Part shown: positions 38,039 to 46,584 of the stretch, in pieces
Numbering within the stretch: position 1 is the stretch's first letter
How the letters are laid out: every line of letters starts with the position of its first letter
Origin: an uncultured Clostridia bacterium
Lineage (GTDB): Bacteria; Bacillota; Clostridia; Oscillospirales; Acutalibacteraceae
Assembly (NCBI GenBank): GCA_947585965.1
Contig: CANPXK010000004.1
Coordinates: forward strand, 1 to 64,000
Direction of reading: 5' to 3'
DNA: 64,000 bases
Position numbers and translations under genes: made by a program
The notes under the pieces: model-generated
What the model saw: the letters and a program-made list of their open reading frames with translations, nothing else
What the model was told of the DNA's origin: nothing
Databases searched by the model: none

Positions 38039-38213
38039 TTGAAAAATTAAAATAAATGCACATATGATAACATGATAGCCCTAAAAAGAAAAACAGACAT
38101 GAAAATCAGACCTCCGTCTTATCCGAAAAAAGAAAAAAGTTGAGGGAGGTTTTGTTTTCATGCCCGAAAATAAAATTTTTTTAAAAATTTCAATAATTTC
38201 ATTAAAAAAGGTG

Positions 38214-38242
38214 TTGACATTTTAGAATAACGGTGATATAAT
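38214..38242 (+). promoter_or_regulatory. Consensus sigma-A promoter inside the invertible segment
   Basis: Perfect TTGACA (38214-38219), 17-base spacer, perfect TATAAT (38237-38242). It reads rightward, into a terminator just past the right inversion site. Confidence 0.9.
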
Positions 38243-38286
38243 TATGTACATCGAAGCAAGATAAGATTGCTTATGAAATATGTTTT

Positions 38287-38308
38287 CAACATAATGCGGA
38301 TTATGTCA
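38287..38308 (-). repeat. Right inversion site
   Basis: Same core as the left site but with centre GCGG, so it is inverted with respect to it. The arms match over 9 bases (CAACATAAT) on the inner side and 7 (ATTATGT) on the outer side. Confidence 0.85.
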
Positions 38309-38335
38309 CCGGTTGATAATCGGTGGCATTTTTTA
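38307..38335 (+). terminator. Terminator facing the OFF-orientation promoter
   Basis: CACCG (38307-38311) pairs with CGGTG (38321-38325), then a T-run (38329-38334). It lies between the right site and the 3' end of the recombinase gene and would stop transcripts from the promoter as it now points. Confidence 0.75.
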
Positions 38336-39178
38336 TAGTATTAATCGCATATTTTCCATTTGACGGCGGTGCTCTGCACCCGTGGAAATGATATAAATTC
38401 TTGTTGTTTCTATGCTGCTGTGACCAAGAATGTCGGCAAGCTTTGCAATATCTTTCTCAATATTGTAAAATACCCGTGCGAAAAGATGCCTGAGGTTGTG
38501 AGGGAACACCTTTGACGGACTTACATTCGCTTCTTTGCAAAGAGACTTCATTTCTCTCCATATTGCAGACCTGCTGAGCGGCTTTCCTTTTCTTGTTGTA
38601 AACACTGCCCCGGATTTTATTTTATGATCCGATATATAGCGGAGCAGTTTTTTCCGCAGACCTTTCACAAGAAATACCGTCCTTGTTTTGCCCTTGCAGG
38701 AAACAACCGCTTCGCCGTTTTTGACAGCCTCTACACTGATATATTGCAGCTCACTTACACGTATGCCGGTGCTGCAAATGGTCTGCAAAATCAGATACAG
38801 CCGCTCATTATGCTTCCTTTGTGCCGTCAGACACAACCGCTCATATTCCTCTTGCGTAAGCTCCTTTTCCTCCGGACAGTAAACCTTACGCTGAACCTTA
38901 ATTGTTTTTACCTTAAGATCGTGTCTGCCGATAAATGCAAACAGACCGTTCACCGCCGCAAGCATGGAATTGACACTGCATACTGTATATCCGTTGTCTA
39001 TCAGCTCCTGCTTATATGCTATAACGGTTTCCTTGGTAATCTCTCCGCCCGAAAGATATTTTGCAAATACCCTGATATCATGAATATACTTGCTGATTGT
39101 TGAAGGGCTTTTTTCTTCTTTTATAAGATAATCCTGAAATTCGGATATAATTTTCTTTGTAATTCTTGCTTTTTTCAT
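38333..39178 (-). CDS. Tyrosine recombinase, probable promoter invertase
   Basis: This 281-residue protein of the XerC/D-like phage-integrase family has an N-terminal SAM-like core-binding domain and a C-terminal catalytic domain. The catalytic set is complete: Arg in CSTGIRVSEL, HNLRH (H and second R), LGHSS (third His) and the nucleophile Tyr in TTRIYI. Its small size fits dedicated invertases such as those of fimbrial and capsule switches, as well as Xer enzymes. A GGGGGT site precedes the ATG. It lies next to the invertible segment, with its 3' end toward it. Confidence 0.85.
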   Translation of the reverse strand: MKKARITKKIISEFQDYLIKEEKSPSTISKYIHDIRVFAKYLSGGEITKETVIAYKQELIDNGYTVCSVNSMLAAVNGLFAFIGRHDLKVKTIKVQRKVYCPEEKELTQEEYERLCLTAQRKHNERLYLILQTICSTGIRVSELQYISVEAVKNGEAVVSCKGKTRTVFLVKGLRKKLLRYISDHKIKSGAVFTTRKGKPLSRSAIWREMKSLCKEANVSPSKVFPHNLRHLFARVFYNIEKDIAKLADILGHSSIETTRIYIISTGAEHRRQMENMRLIL

Positions 39179-39455
39179 TAGTAACTACCCCCGAAAAAAT
39201 TGTTTCAACTATAGTTTAAACCAAAAGTATGAATAAAAATATTTTTTATGGGATTATTACAAATTTTTATGTCATTTTTTGTACAATAAGCAGATATTCT
39301 GAAAAAATCAGTGTATACCGTTTTGTAAATAATAAGGGGCTTGCACAAATACGTCATATTGTATATAATTCGTATTGTAAATATTTTGTTACGGCAACCG
39401 TATAATATGTTCGGGTACTGCCGGCAAAAAATAAATAAAATCAGGAGTGCAGATT

Positions 39456-39977
39456 ATGAATGAAATACTTAAAAAATATGTGACGAATATTCCAGATTTC
39501 CCGAGAAAGGGTGTAATTTTCCGTGATATCACATCAGTTATTCAGAGCAGTGAGGGTCTTAGCCTTGCCATTAATGCCCTGACCGAGTCCGTCAAGGATT
39601 TAGAATTTGACAGAATAGCCGCCATTGAGTCAAGAGGATTTATATTCGGTTCGATTTTAGCGGAAAAGCTGGGAAAGGGACTTGTGCTTGTACGCAAAAA
39701 GGGGAAGCTCCCGAGGGAAACCGTTTCCGCAGAATATGATCTGGAATACGGAAGCGAGGTTATTGAAATACATAAGGATGCAGTCAATGCAGGGGACAGG
39801 GTATTGATTATAGATGATCTTCTTGCCACGGGCGGCACTGCTAAAACAGCGGCACATCTTGTAGAAATGCTTGGCGGGAAGGTTACAGGTGCAGCATTTC
39901 TGATAGAGCTTACAGACCTTGGCGGACGCACCGCACTCAAAAATTACCCCGTCCGCTCCATCATAACCTATCCGTAA
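39456..39977 (+). CDS. apt: Adenine phosphoribosyltransferase
   Basis: It salvages adenine to AMP with PRPP. The 173 residues match Apt. Visible are the N-terminal IPDFPRKGVIFRDIT motif, AIESRGFIFG, and the PRPP-binding loop VLIIDDLLATGGTA (about residues 118-131). The ATG at 39456 follows CAGGAGTGCAG. An in-frame GTG at 39447 is too close to the ribosome site. An inverted repeat begins at the last codons of the gene: the shared repeat sequence CCGTAACTACAAATGACA starts at 39972, so the stop codon lies within it. Confidence 0.95.
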   Translation: MNEILKKYVTNIPDFPRKGVIFRDITSVIQSSEGLSLAINALTESVKDLEFDRIAAIESRGFIFGSILAEKLGKGLVLVRKKGKLPRETVSAEYDLEYGSEVIEIHKDAVNAGDRVLIIDDLLATGGTAKTAAHLVEMLGGKVTGAAFLIELTDLGGRTALKNYPVRSIITYP

Positions 39978-40178
39978 CTACAAATGACATACTCATTTCT
40001 TGTTCATCAAGTAAAGTAACTGTCGAGCCATAGATTAATTGACCTAAAAAAACTAATCACGAACTGACAGCGGGGGCACCCCGCCGCCGCTGTCAGTTCG
40101 TAATTAATTTTCTTAGGCATATCAGTTTATGGCTCGACCATTAATTAACCTGATGAACGAGTGATAAGTATGTCATAT
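39972..40178. repeat. MITE-like imperfect inverted repeat
   Basis: Two ~92 bp arms (39983-40073 and 40087-40178) are mirror copies around a GC-rich loop. Both contain TGACATACT near the end, TCGAGCCATA in the middle and ACGAACTGACAGCGG next to the loop. Divergence between the arms (about one base in five) shows it is old, or that RNA structure is kept with compensating changes. No coding capacity is seen. It lies right after apt. Confidence 0.7.
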
Positions 40179-40190
40179 TAGAAATATAAA

Positions 40191-40233
40191 AATATAGGTC
40201 AAGTCCCCAAAAAGACTTGACCTATATTTTTTC
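40191..40233. terminator. Strong bidirectional terminator
   Basis: A perfect 15 bp stem (40191-40205 with 40214-40228) is flanked by A and T runs. It can stop transcripts from both apt and gatD. Confidence 0.9.
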
Positions 40234-40409
40234 TGTCTGCTTTATTTTATTGTAACTTTCTCATGGCGGTGCCGCGCCGGCACTGTCATGTTCGCGTTTT
40301 CGCTCACTGCGTTCGCTTTGTTTATTATGGAGGTAAGTCTGTTTCCGCGATAGGTAGTTTACCTGACGGAATGCGGCAGAGAGTGTTGAGAGCGGCTCTG
40401 TGAGCCGCT
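40234..40409. other. Non-coding region between repeat copies
   Basis: No gene is seen. It contains a GC-rich GCGGTGCCGCGCCGGCACTG block like the one at 40508-40540 and a hairpin AGCGGCTC/GAGCCGCT at 40391-40409. Confidence 0.5.
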
Positions 40410-40512
40410 CCGTAACTACAAATGACAAACTTATCACTTGTTCATTGAGTAAATTAACGGTCGAGCCATAGACTGATTCACCTGAGTAAATTAGTTACGA
40501 ACTGACAGTGCC
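40410..40512 (+). repeat. Third copy of the repeat arm, running into gatD
   Basis: It begins with the same 18 bases as the copy at 39972 (CCGTAACTACAAATGACA) and continues with TCGAGCCATAGA and TTACGAACTGACAG. The mirror arm is absent. Instead a GC-rich GGCACCGGCAC tandem follows, which encodes the C-terminus of gatD. Confidence 0.7.
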
Positions 40513-41234
40513 GGCACGGCACCGGCACCGGCACGGCACAGGGCATTTAATGTTACTTCATAACCGGTTTTTTCAAAACCGAGGTGTTTTGTGCTTATTT
40601 CCTTTTCTTTACCTGCGACCAGATTGGCAATGTATTCAAGGAAATAAGGATTTTTTATGAGTATGGGCCCTGTAAGGTGGGTGCCGAATAAATTATTTAT
40701 CCGTATGCCCTCTTTGTCGTCATCAACCTTGTTTCCGAGCCCCATAAGTACATCAAAAAGAGGAGTGTCTATCCCGAAAATCTCACTGCACTTGTTGATG
40801 AATCCTACCAATTCCTTATCGGAAAAATCAGCCTTGAATATCGCATCCGAGGTATTTCTTTTTTTGTTTTGCTCCTTAACGGAAAAATCCGCTATACCAA
40901 TTCCCTCAAACTCCGTGCCGCTTGCATCTGTTATTCTGCCCCCGAGCATTTCAAAAGAATTTCCCGTCATAAGTATAACTTTGCCACTGTCAATGTATGA
41001 TTTCAGAGTTATGGTGTATTTGCGGAAATCCTCAAGCACTGCCTTCTGATTTCTTTCCGTGCCCGAGCCTATATATATGAAATCGTATTCCGAAAGCTCC
41101 GCATTGTCACCTATGGAAAGCTTGTCCGTCTGACACTCGATGCCGCTTTTTTTGAGTATTCTTTCCATAGCGGATATATTGGCATATTCGCCGTATAAAT
41201 TCATTATGTCATGATACAGATGAAGCAGTTTCAT
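40491..41234 (-). CDS. gatD: GatD-like subunit of lipid II amidase, catalytic residues missing
   Basis: In characterised bacteria GatD is the glutaminase partner of MurT and supplies ammonia to amidate D-Glu in lipid II. This 247-residue protein has the class I amidotransferase fold and lies 11 bp after murT. The nucleophile elbow, usually CGGYQxLG, reads GNSFEMLG (residues 91-98), so Cys is Gly. The usual GTYLHGP reads GTHLTGP (184-190), so the catalytic His is Thr. It may be non-catalytic or use another ammonia source. The last ~15 residues (RAGAGAVPALSVRN) come from a repeat insertion. Confidence 0.75.
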   Translation of the reverse strand: MKLLHLYHDIMNLYGEYANISAMERILKKSGIECQTDKLSIGDNAELSEYDFIYIGSGTERNQKAVLEDFRKYTITLKSYIDSGKVILMTGNSFEMLGGRITDASGTEFEGIGIADFSVKEQNKKRNTSDAIFKADFSDKELVGFINKCSEIFGIDTPLFDVLMGLGNKVDDDKEGIRINNLFGTHLTGPILIKNPYFLEYIANLVAGKEKEISTKHLGFEKTGYEVTLNALCRAGAGAVPALSVRN

Positions 41235-41245
41235 ATCTGTCCTCC

Positions 41246-42562
41246 TTAAAGAAGCGTCAGGAATTTGCCTTTATCCGAAAAACAGGTTATCGTATAAATA
41301 TATTCCTCTCTGTCACTGTTAAGAAAATCATAGGCTTTTTTTATATCCTCGAAAATCTTTATCTTATCCCGCGGTATGTCGGTGTAGCTGAATCTTACGG
41401 CGAGATCATTGCAATATTTTCCCGAAAGGATTATTTTGTGGACGTTTTCACAGTTGAGCATATCAAAATTTATATCCCACAGCCAGGAAACATCACTCGT
41501 AAAATACTTCCTGCTTACCGCATCAACAATGAACATTACATCACAGCCACTCTTTTCCGAGGCTGCAAGCTTTATTGATTGGTCATATGATATACTGTTT
41601 TCGTGCTTTGCGGTAAGCAGAGTGCCGTGACGTTTTCCTATGGTGAAATTAACCACTCTTCCGTTTTTCATGACATAATTGCTGAGGTTTTCCGCCGTTT
41701 TACCTTTGTCAATTCCGACAACAGAGGCAACGGTAAAGGCTGCAAGAATATTATATATATTGTAAAGTGACTTAAGTGCAAGTGAAATATCATATTTTCC
41801 GTCTATAACCGCCAGACCCTTGTCAAGATCCACCGAGGTTACCGTATAATCGGTATCATGTCTTTTATAACCGCAGTTTGTACATTTATAGTGTCCGATA
41901 TGTGCGTAATGTCTGCTGCTGTATCGCATGAATTTTTTGCATACTGGACAGTATACACCATCGTCATACATTCCCGTGCATTCCTCGGTATCGCTCTCAA
42001 GCCTGTCTGCACCGAACCATATAACATTATCCCTGTCTTTTCCGAAAACTGACACAAGCGGGTCATCGGCATTAAGTATCAGCTGCGTATTATCCCTGAT
42101 ACTGTCGGAAATTGCATCGGCAACCCATTCAGGATGACCGTTCCTTGTGAGCTGGTCACGATAAAGATTGGTTATGACATAATGTGTCGGTGTGATATGT
42201 TTAAAGGTATAACGGGCAAACCGCTCATCACTTTCAATAAGAAGGATATCGTTTCTTACCCTCCCGGATAAGGTGGAATTTGCAAGGATAAGGGTAGTCA
42301 CTCCCTCTATCTGATTGGAGCCTTCCTTGTTCCATGCCACGGATTTGCCGTTTTCGGTAAGTATGTGTGCTATCATTTCCACTGTTGAGGTTTTTCCGTT
42401 ACTTCCCGTAACGGCTATAATATATTCGGGAAGCTTTACCCTGTCGAGAATATCCGGACAAAGCTTTAGTGCAATTTTTCCGGGCAGACTGCTTCCCTTG
42501 CCCATAAGCTTACCGATAAAACGCAGAAATCTGCATATCAGTATGGTTAAAAACAATTTCAT
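41246..42562 (-). CDS. murT: Lipid II isoglutaminyl synthase, MurT subunit
   Basis: MurT is a Mur-ligase-like ATPase that, with GatD, converts the D-Glu of lipid II to D-isoGln. With the ATG at 42562 (after AAAAGGAGAATAA) it has 438 residues. The ATP loop is VTGSNGKTSTVEM. A zinc ribbon insertion CPVCKKFM...CTNCGY, specific to MurT, is present, as is the C-terminal DUF1727 domain (HKIILSGKYCNDLAVRF). A 53-residue upstream extension has no ribosome site. It forms an operon with gatD. Confidence 0.92.
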   Translation of the reverse strand: MKLFLTILICRFLRFIGKLMGKGSSLPGKIALKLCPDILDRVKLPEYIIAVTGSNGKTSTVEMIAHILTENGKSVAWNKEGSNQIEGVTTLILANSTLSGRVRNDILLIESDERFARYTFKHITPTHYVITNLYRDQLTRNGHPEWVADAISDSIRDNTQLILNADDPLVSVFGKDRDNVIWFGADRLESDTEECTGMYDDGVYCPVCKKFMRYSSRHYAHIGHYKCTNCGYKRHDTDYTVTSVDLDKGLAVIDGKYDISLALKSLYNIYNILAAFTVASVVGIDKGKTAENLSNYVMKNGRVVNFTIGKRHGTLLTAKHENSISYDQSIKLAASEKSGCDVMFIVDAVSRKYFTSDVSWLWDINFDMLNCENVHKIILSGKYCNDLAVRFSYTDIPRDKIKIFEDIKKAYDFLNSDREEYIYTITCFSDKGKFLTLL

Positions 42563-42803
42563 ATTTATTCTCCTTTTGCCTGACAGAATTATTATAAGAC
42601 AAAAAATAATATTTTTCAAGCAAAATGCCTGACAGCCATATAAAAAAGAATATATAATGTCGCTTTGGACAAAAACAGGCATATTGTATTGTAAGACTTT
42701 GTACTGTTTTTTGGCAAACACTTGATTATTTAAGTGCTATAGTATATTATAATATTGGTATTTACCGATATCAATATTATACGGATAAGAGAGGAGAATA
42801 TTT

Positions 42804-43322
42804 ATGTCCAATCCTGTTGTTACCATTAAGATGAAAAACGGAGATGTTATAAGGGCTGAGCTTTATCCTGAGATTGCACCAAACACCGTAAATAACTTTA
42901 TAAGTCTTATCAAAAAGGGTTTTTATAACGGACTTACATTCCACAGGGTAATATATGGCTTCATGCTTCAGGGAGGTTGCCCCGAGGGTACCGGAACAGG
43001 CGGTCCCGGATATCATATCAGGGGTGAATTTTCGGCAAACGGTTTTGAAAATAATCTTAAGCACACAGAGGGCGTGCTTTCTATGGCACGTACCAATATA
43101 CCGGATTCTGCCGGTTCACAGTTCTTTATAATGCACAGGGCAGCACCTCATCTTGACGGTGAATATGCAGCTTTCGGCAAGGTTACTGAAGGTATGGATG
43201 TTGTCAACAAAATAGCGGCTGCACGAACCGGTTATGCCGACAAACCTATATCACCCCAGATTATGGAAAGCGTAACGGTAGACACCTTCGGAATAGATTA
43301 CCCGGATCCCGAAAAACTGTAA
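42804..43322 (+). CDS. Peptidyl-prolyl cis-trans isomerase, cyclophilin type
   Basis: This 172-residue cytoplasmic cyclophilin speeds proline isomerisation during folding. The signature FHRVIYGFMLQGGCPEGTG (from about residue 50), then RGEF, and FFIMHRAAPHLDGEYAAFG are the active-site strands. There is no signal peptide. AGAGGAGAAT precedes the start. It has its own upstream region and a strong terminator. Confidence 0.93.
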   Translation: MSNPVVTIKMKNGDVIRAELYPEIAPNTVNNFISLIKKGFYNGLTFHRVIYGFMLQGGCPEGTGTGGPGYHIRGEFSANGFENNLKHTEGVLSMARTNIPDSAGSQFFIMHRAAPHLDGEYAAFGKVTEGMDVVNKIAAARTGYADKPISPQIMESVTVDTFGIDYPDPEKL

Positions 43323-43332
43323 CATAACAATC

Positions 43333-43376
43333 GGCTTCGATTAAGTCTGCTGAAACTTAATTGAAGCCATCATTTT
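43333..43376 (+). terminator. Terminator after the cyclophilin gene
   Basis: A 14 bp stem, GGCTTCGATTAAGT (43333-43346) with ACTTAATTGAAGCC (43355-43368), then ATCATTTTG. Confidence 0.85.
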
Positions 43377-43566
43377 GTGTTATGGGTGATGTTTTGAAGG
43401 ATTTTCCTACTTATTGGAACGGGAAGTATATAATTATGTTGTATAAAAGTGATTTTTGGATTGCCTCTGATTTGAGATTGACTTTTCAACTTATATATGC
43501 TAACATGAAATGGTATAGATGTCTTAATGTCAATATTTTTATGATGTCAAGGAGTACAGACGTATC

Positions 43567-46524
43567 ATGAAAAAATGGATTGGTAAAATATTGCTTTCAT
43601 TGTTGGTGTGCGTAATTTGTGCTGTAACCGTCTTGATAGGAATGTCTTACTTAAATTTTATTTCAGGAAAAATATATGAGGATAGTACAGGTCATTTGAA
43701 AGAAATATATGCCCAGGTGAACAGATCATTCGGTGCATTTGTTGAAAGAAACTGGGGACTTATTGACGGTTGGAGCAGGTATATCGTTGTCACAGAGTAT
43801 AAGGAAACAAGTGACAGTGAGATTTCTGATTTTATTACCGAGGAAAAGCAATATTGGGGTTTTTCCGACTTTTATTTTTTATCTTCCGATAAAAAATGTA
43901 TAACGGTTGACGGAGAAAAAAACGGTCTGGTTCTTGATGAGGTGGAGGAATGTCTTTCAAGTGAAAACGGTCCCGTCATGGCGGGAGCACAGCTTTCCAC
44001 GGGTAGGGATGTCACGGTTTTTGCTGTTCCCGTAAAGCATGGTGAATATAAGGGCTTCGGCTATGATGCAATTGCGGTAAGCTATACTAATGAAGATATA
44101 GTAAAATCACTGAATGTTAATGCTTTTTCCGGTGAGGCTTTGTGCTTTGTAATACATGATGACGGAAAAGTTTTGCTTTCGACCCAGACAGGCGGCAGTA
44201 TATTTGATAATTATCTGACATATCTCAATGCAGTATCCGATATAAGTGATGAAAAGCTCGTACAAATCAAAGCGGATTGGAGAGATGGAAAATCAGGTCT
44301 TCTGCAATGTAATATAGGAGATATCAATTATTGTATTCTTTATCAGTCCGTGGGATATCAGGGCTATATGATGCTTAGTGTGGTTCCGCAAAGTGCAGTC
44401 AGTGCTGGATTTATTGAGGTTCAGCATACCACCACGGGAATGCTTATCGCTATATTCCTTCTTGTCAGTGTAACTACTGTAACCATTGTTATCATACGAA
44501 ACTATAAACAGTCAAGAAAAAATAAAATGGAACTGCAATACAGGGAACTTATGTTCGATGTTTTGTCAAACAGTGTAGATGATATATTTATAATGCTCGA
44601 CCGTAAAAGTATTGGCGTGGATTATATAAGCCCTAATATAGAAAGGCTTATAGGAATTTCAGCAAAGGATGCACGTAGGGATATAAGGGTTATGGAAAAA
44701 TGTGCGGTGAATTTTGATGTTGTTATCCCAAAGAGAGAGCTTGACGAGATACCGCTTAACGGTAATAAATATTGGGAATGTGAGTATATGCATCAGCATA
44801 CCGGTGAACGCCGTTGGTACAGGATGACTATATATCATATGAGCATACAAAGGATCGAAAAATACATTATAGTTCTATCGGACAGAACACTCGACCGTCA
44901 GATGAATAAACAGCTTGAGGAGGCATTAACGGCGGCAAAGACCGCAAACGAGGCAAAGAGTAATTTCCTTTCAAATATGTCACATGATATACGTACACCC
45001 ATGAATGCCATAGTAGGGTTTTCCGTGCTTTTGGAGAAGGATGCGGATCATGCTGATAAGGTTCGTGAGTATACACGGAAGATTACTGCATCAAGCCACT
45101 ATCTGCTCAGTCTGATTAATGATATTCTTGATATGAATAAGATTGAAAGCGGAAAAACATCACTGAATGTTGATACCTTCAGTCTGCCCCAGCTGCTCGA
45201 GGAGCTCAATATCATACTTATGCCGCAGGTAAAGGCAAAACAACAGGAATTCAGAATGCACGTTATGGGATCCCCGCCCGAACAGATAATCGGAGATAAG
45301 CTTCGTCTTAATCAGATACTTATAAATCTGTTGTCGAATGCAATTAAATATACTCCGAACGGCGGAAGAATTTCGTTTGACGTAAGTGTACTCACTCCTC
45401 CTGCAAGTCAGTATGCTAAGCTTAAATTCGTTGTTGAGGATAACGGAATAGGAATAAGCGATGAGTTTAAGAAACATATTTTTGCTCCGTTCAGCCGTGA
45501 GATAAGCTCTGTAACAAATAAGATACAGGGAACAGGTCTTGGTATGGCAATAACGAAAAACCTTGTCGATCTTATGGGCGGTATTATTGAGGTTGAAAGT
45601 GAGATAGGAAAAGGAAGCACCTTTACCGTTGAGCTTACCTTTGCACGACCTGACAATGAGGAATCGGATTCCTGGTTTGCAAGCAATATTACGCGAATGC
45701 TTGTTGCCGATGATGAGGAGCAGGTATGTATTAATGTCCGCAATCTTATGAAGGATGTCGGTGTTGAGGTTGCGATTGCAACAAGCGGTGCTCAGGCTGT
45801 AGAGAAAACAGTTGAGGCACATGAAAGCGGAAATGATTTTGATATAATTCTTCTTGATCTTAAAATGCCCGGAATGGATGGAGTTGAAACCGCACGCAGA
45901 ATAAGAGAAAAGGTTGGAGCATATGTTCCGATACTTGTGCTTACCTCAAATGACTGGACAGAAATAGAGGACGAAGCACGACGTGCAGGTATTGATGCAT
46001 TTATGGCAAAGCCCTTTTTTGTATCATCATTCAGACACGTAGTAAAGCCTCTGTTTTATGACAGTGCTGTGGGTTATGGCGGGGACGATAAAGAAAAGGA
46101 TATATCCGCAGATTCCGGTGAAAGTGTGATGAAGGGTAAATTATTCCTTGTTGTTGAGGATAATGAGATAAATTCGGAGATCCTTATGGAAATGCTTAAA
46201 ATCGAGGGTGCAAGCTCCGAATTGGCAGTCAACGGTCAGGAGGCCGTGGAAATGTTCGGAAAATCCGAACCCGGTCACTATGATATGATACTTATGGATG
46301 TGCAGATGCCTGTTATGAACGGATATGAGGCAACAAGGAGGATAAGATCCTGTGAGCATCCGGAGGCAAAAACCATACCGATTGTGGCAATGACTGCAAA
46401 TACTTTTGCCGAGGATGTTCGTGATGCTCTCGAATCAGGAATGAACGGACATTTAGGAAAGCCTATTGATATGAACGCCGTGCGGGAACTGGTAGGAAAG
46501 CTTTTTAATGAAGATATCAAGTAA
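43567..46524 (+). CDS. Hybrid sensor histidine kinase with two receiver domains
   Basis: This membrane kinase has 985 residues. Membrane helix 1 (about 5-28) and helix 2 (about 290-312) enclose an extracellular sensor of the dCache size class. A PAS-like domain (about 325-440), HisKA with H473 in SHDIRTPMNAIVGF and a HATPase domain (NLLSNAIKYTPNGG, DNGIGIS, GTGLGMAI) follow. Two receivers carry D764 (ILLDLKMPGMDG) and D911 (ILMDVQMPVMNG). There is no output domain, so it must act on another protein. A solute-binding lipoprotein gene follows after 60 bp and may deliver its ligand. Confidence 0.9.
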   Translation: MKKWIGKILLSLLVCVICAVTVLIGMSYLNFISGKIYEDSTGHLKEIYAQVNRSFGAFVERNWGLIDGWSRYIVVTEYKETSDSEISDFITEEKQYWGFSDFYFLSSDKKCITVDGEKNGLVLDEVEECLSSENGPVMAGAQLSTGRDVTVFAVPVKHGEYKGFGYDAIAVSYTNEDIVKSLNVNAFSGEALCFVIHDDGKVLLSTQTGGSIFDNYLTYLNAVSDISDEKLVQIKADWRDGKSGLLQCNIGDINYCILYQSVGYQGYMMLSVVPQSAVSAGFIEVQHTTTGMLIAIFLLVSVTTVTIVIIRNYKQSRKNKMELQYRELMFDVLSNSVDDIFIMLDRKSIGVDYISPNIERLIGISAKDARRDIRVMEKCAVNFDVVIPKRELDEIPLNGNKYWECEYMHQHTGERRWYRMTIYHMSIQRIEKYIIVLSDRTLDRQMNKQLEEALTAAKTANEAKSNFLSNMSHDIRTPMNAIVGFSVLLEKDADHADKVREYTRKITASSHYLLSLINDILDMNKIESGKTSLNVDTFSLPQLLEELNIILMPQVKAKQQEFRMHVMGSPPEQIIGDKLRLNQILINLLSNAIKYTPNGGRISFDVSVLTPPASQYAKLKFVVEDNGIGISDEFKKHIFAPFSREISSVTNKIQGTGLGMAITKNLVDLMGGIIEVESEIGKGSTFTVELTFARPDNEESDSWFASNITRMLVADDEEQVCINVRNLMKDVGVEVAIATSGAQAVEKTVEAHESGNDFDIILLDLKMPGMDGVETARRIREKVGAYVPILVLTSNDWTEIEDEARRAGIDAFMAKPFFVSSFRHVVKPLFYDSAVGYGGDDKEKDISADSGESVMKGKLFLVVEDNEINSEILMEMLKIEGASSELAVNGQEAVEMFGKSEPGHYDMILMDVQMPVMNGYEATRRIRSCEHPEAKTIPIVAMTANTFAEDVRDALESGMNGHLGKPIDMNAVRELVGKLFNEDIK

Positions 46525-46584
46525 TAATTCAATATAAAGCCTGATTTTTTGGCTATAAACATATTATACGAGGAGAAATAAATA

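Larger units (their letters stand above)
38013..38308. promoter_or_regulatory. Invertible promoter segment (predicted phase switch, OFF orientation)
   Basis: The segment is bounded by two copies of the same site in inverted orientation. The left copy (38013-38038) reads TGCAACATAAT, CCGC, ATTATGTTGCA. The right copy (38287-38308) reads CAACATAAT, GCGG, ATTATGTCA. Each site is an 9-11 bp inverted repeat around a 4-base asymmetric centre, the form of tyrosine-recombinase crossover sites. Inside is a sigma-A promoter pointing right. A recombinase gene is adjacent. Inversion would point the promoter at the sipW-tasA cluster. Confidence 0.8.

Noticed and set aside
38333-39178. Housekeeping XerC/XerD
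   Set aside because: Possible by family, but the tight link to inverted sites and an invertible promoter makes a dedicated invertase more likely. Not excluded.
43361-43570. 69-codon frame before the hybrid kinase
   Set aside because: It starts in the terminator of the cyclophilin gene, has no ribosome site and overlaps the kinase start.
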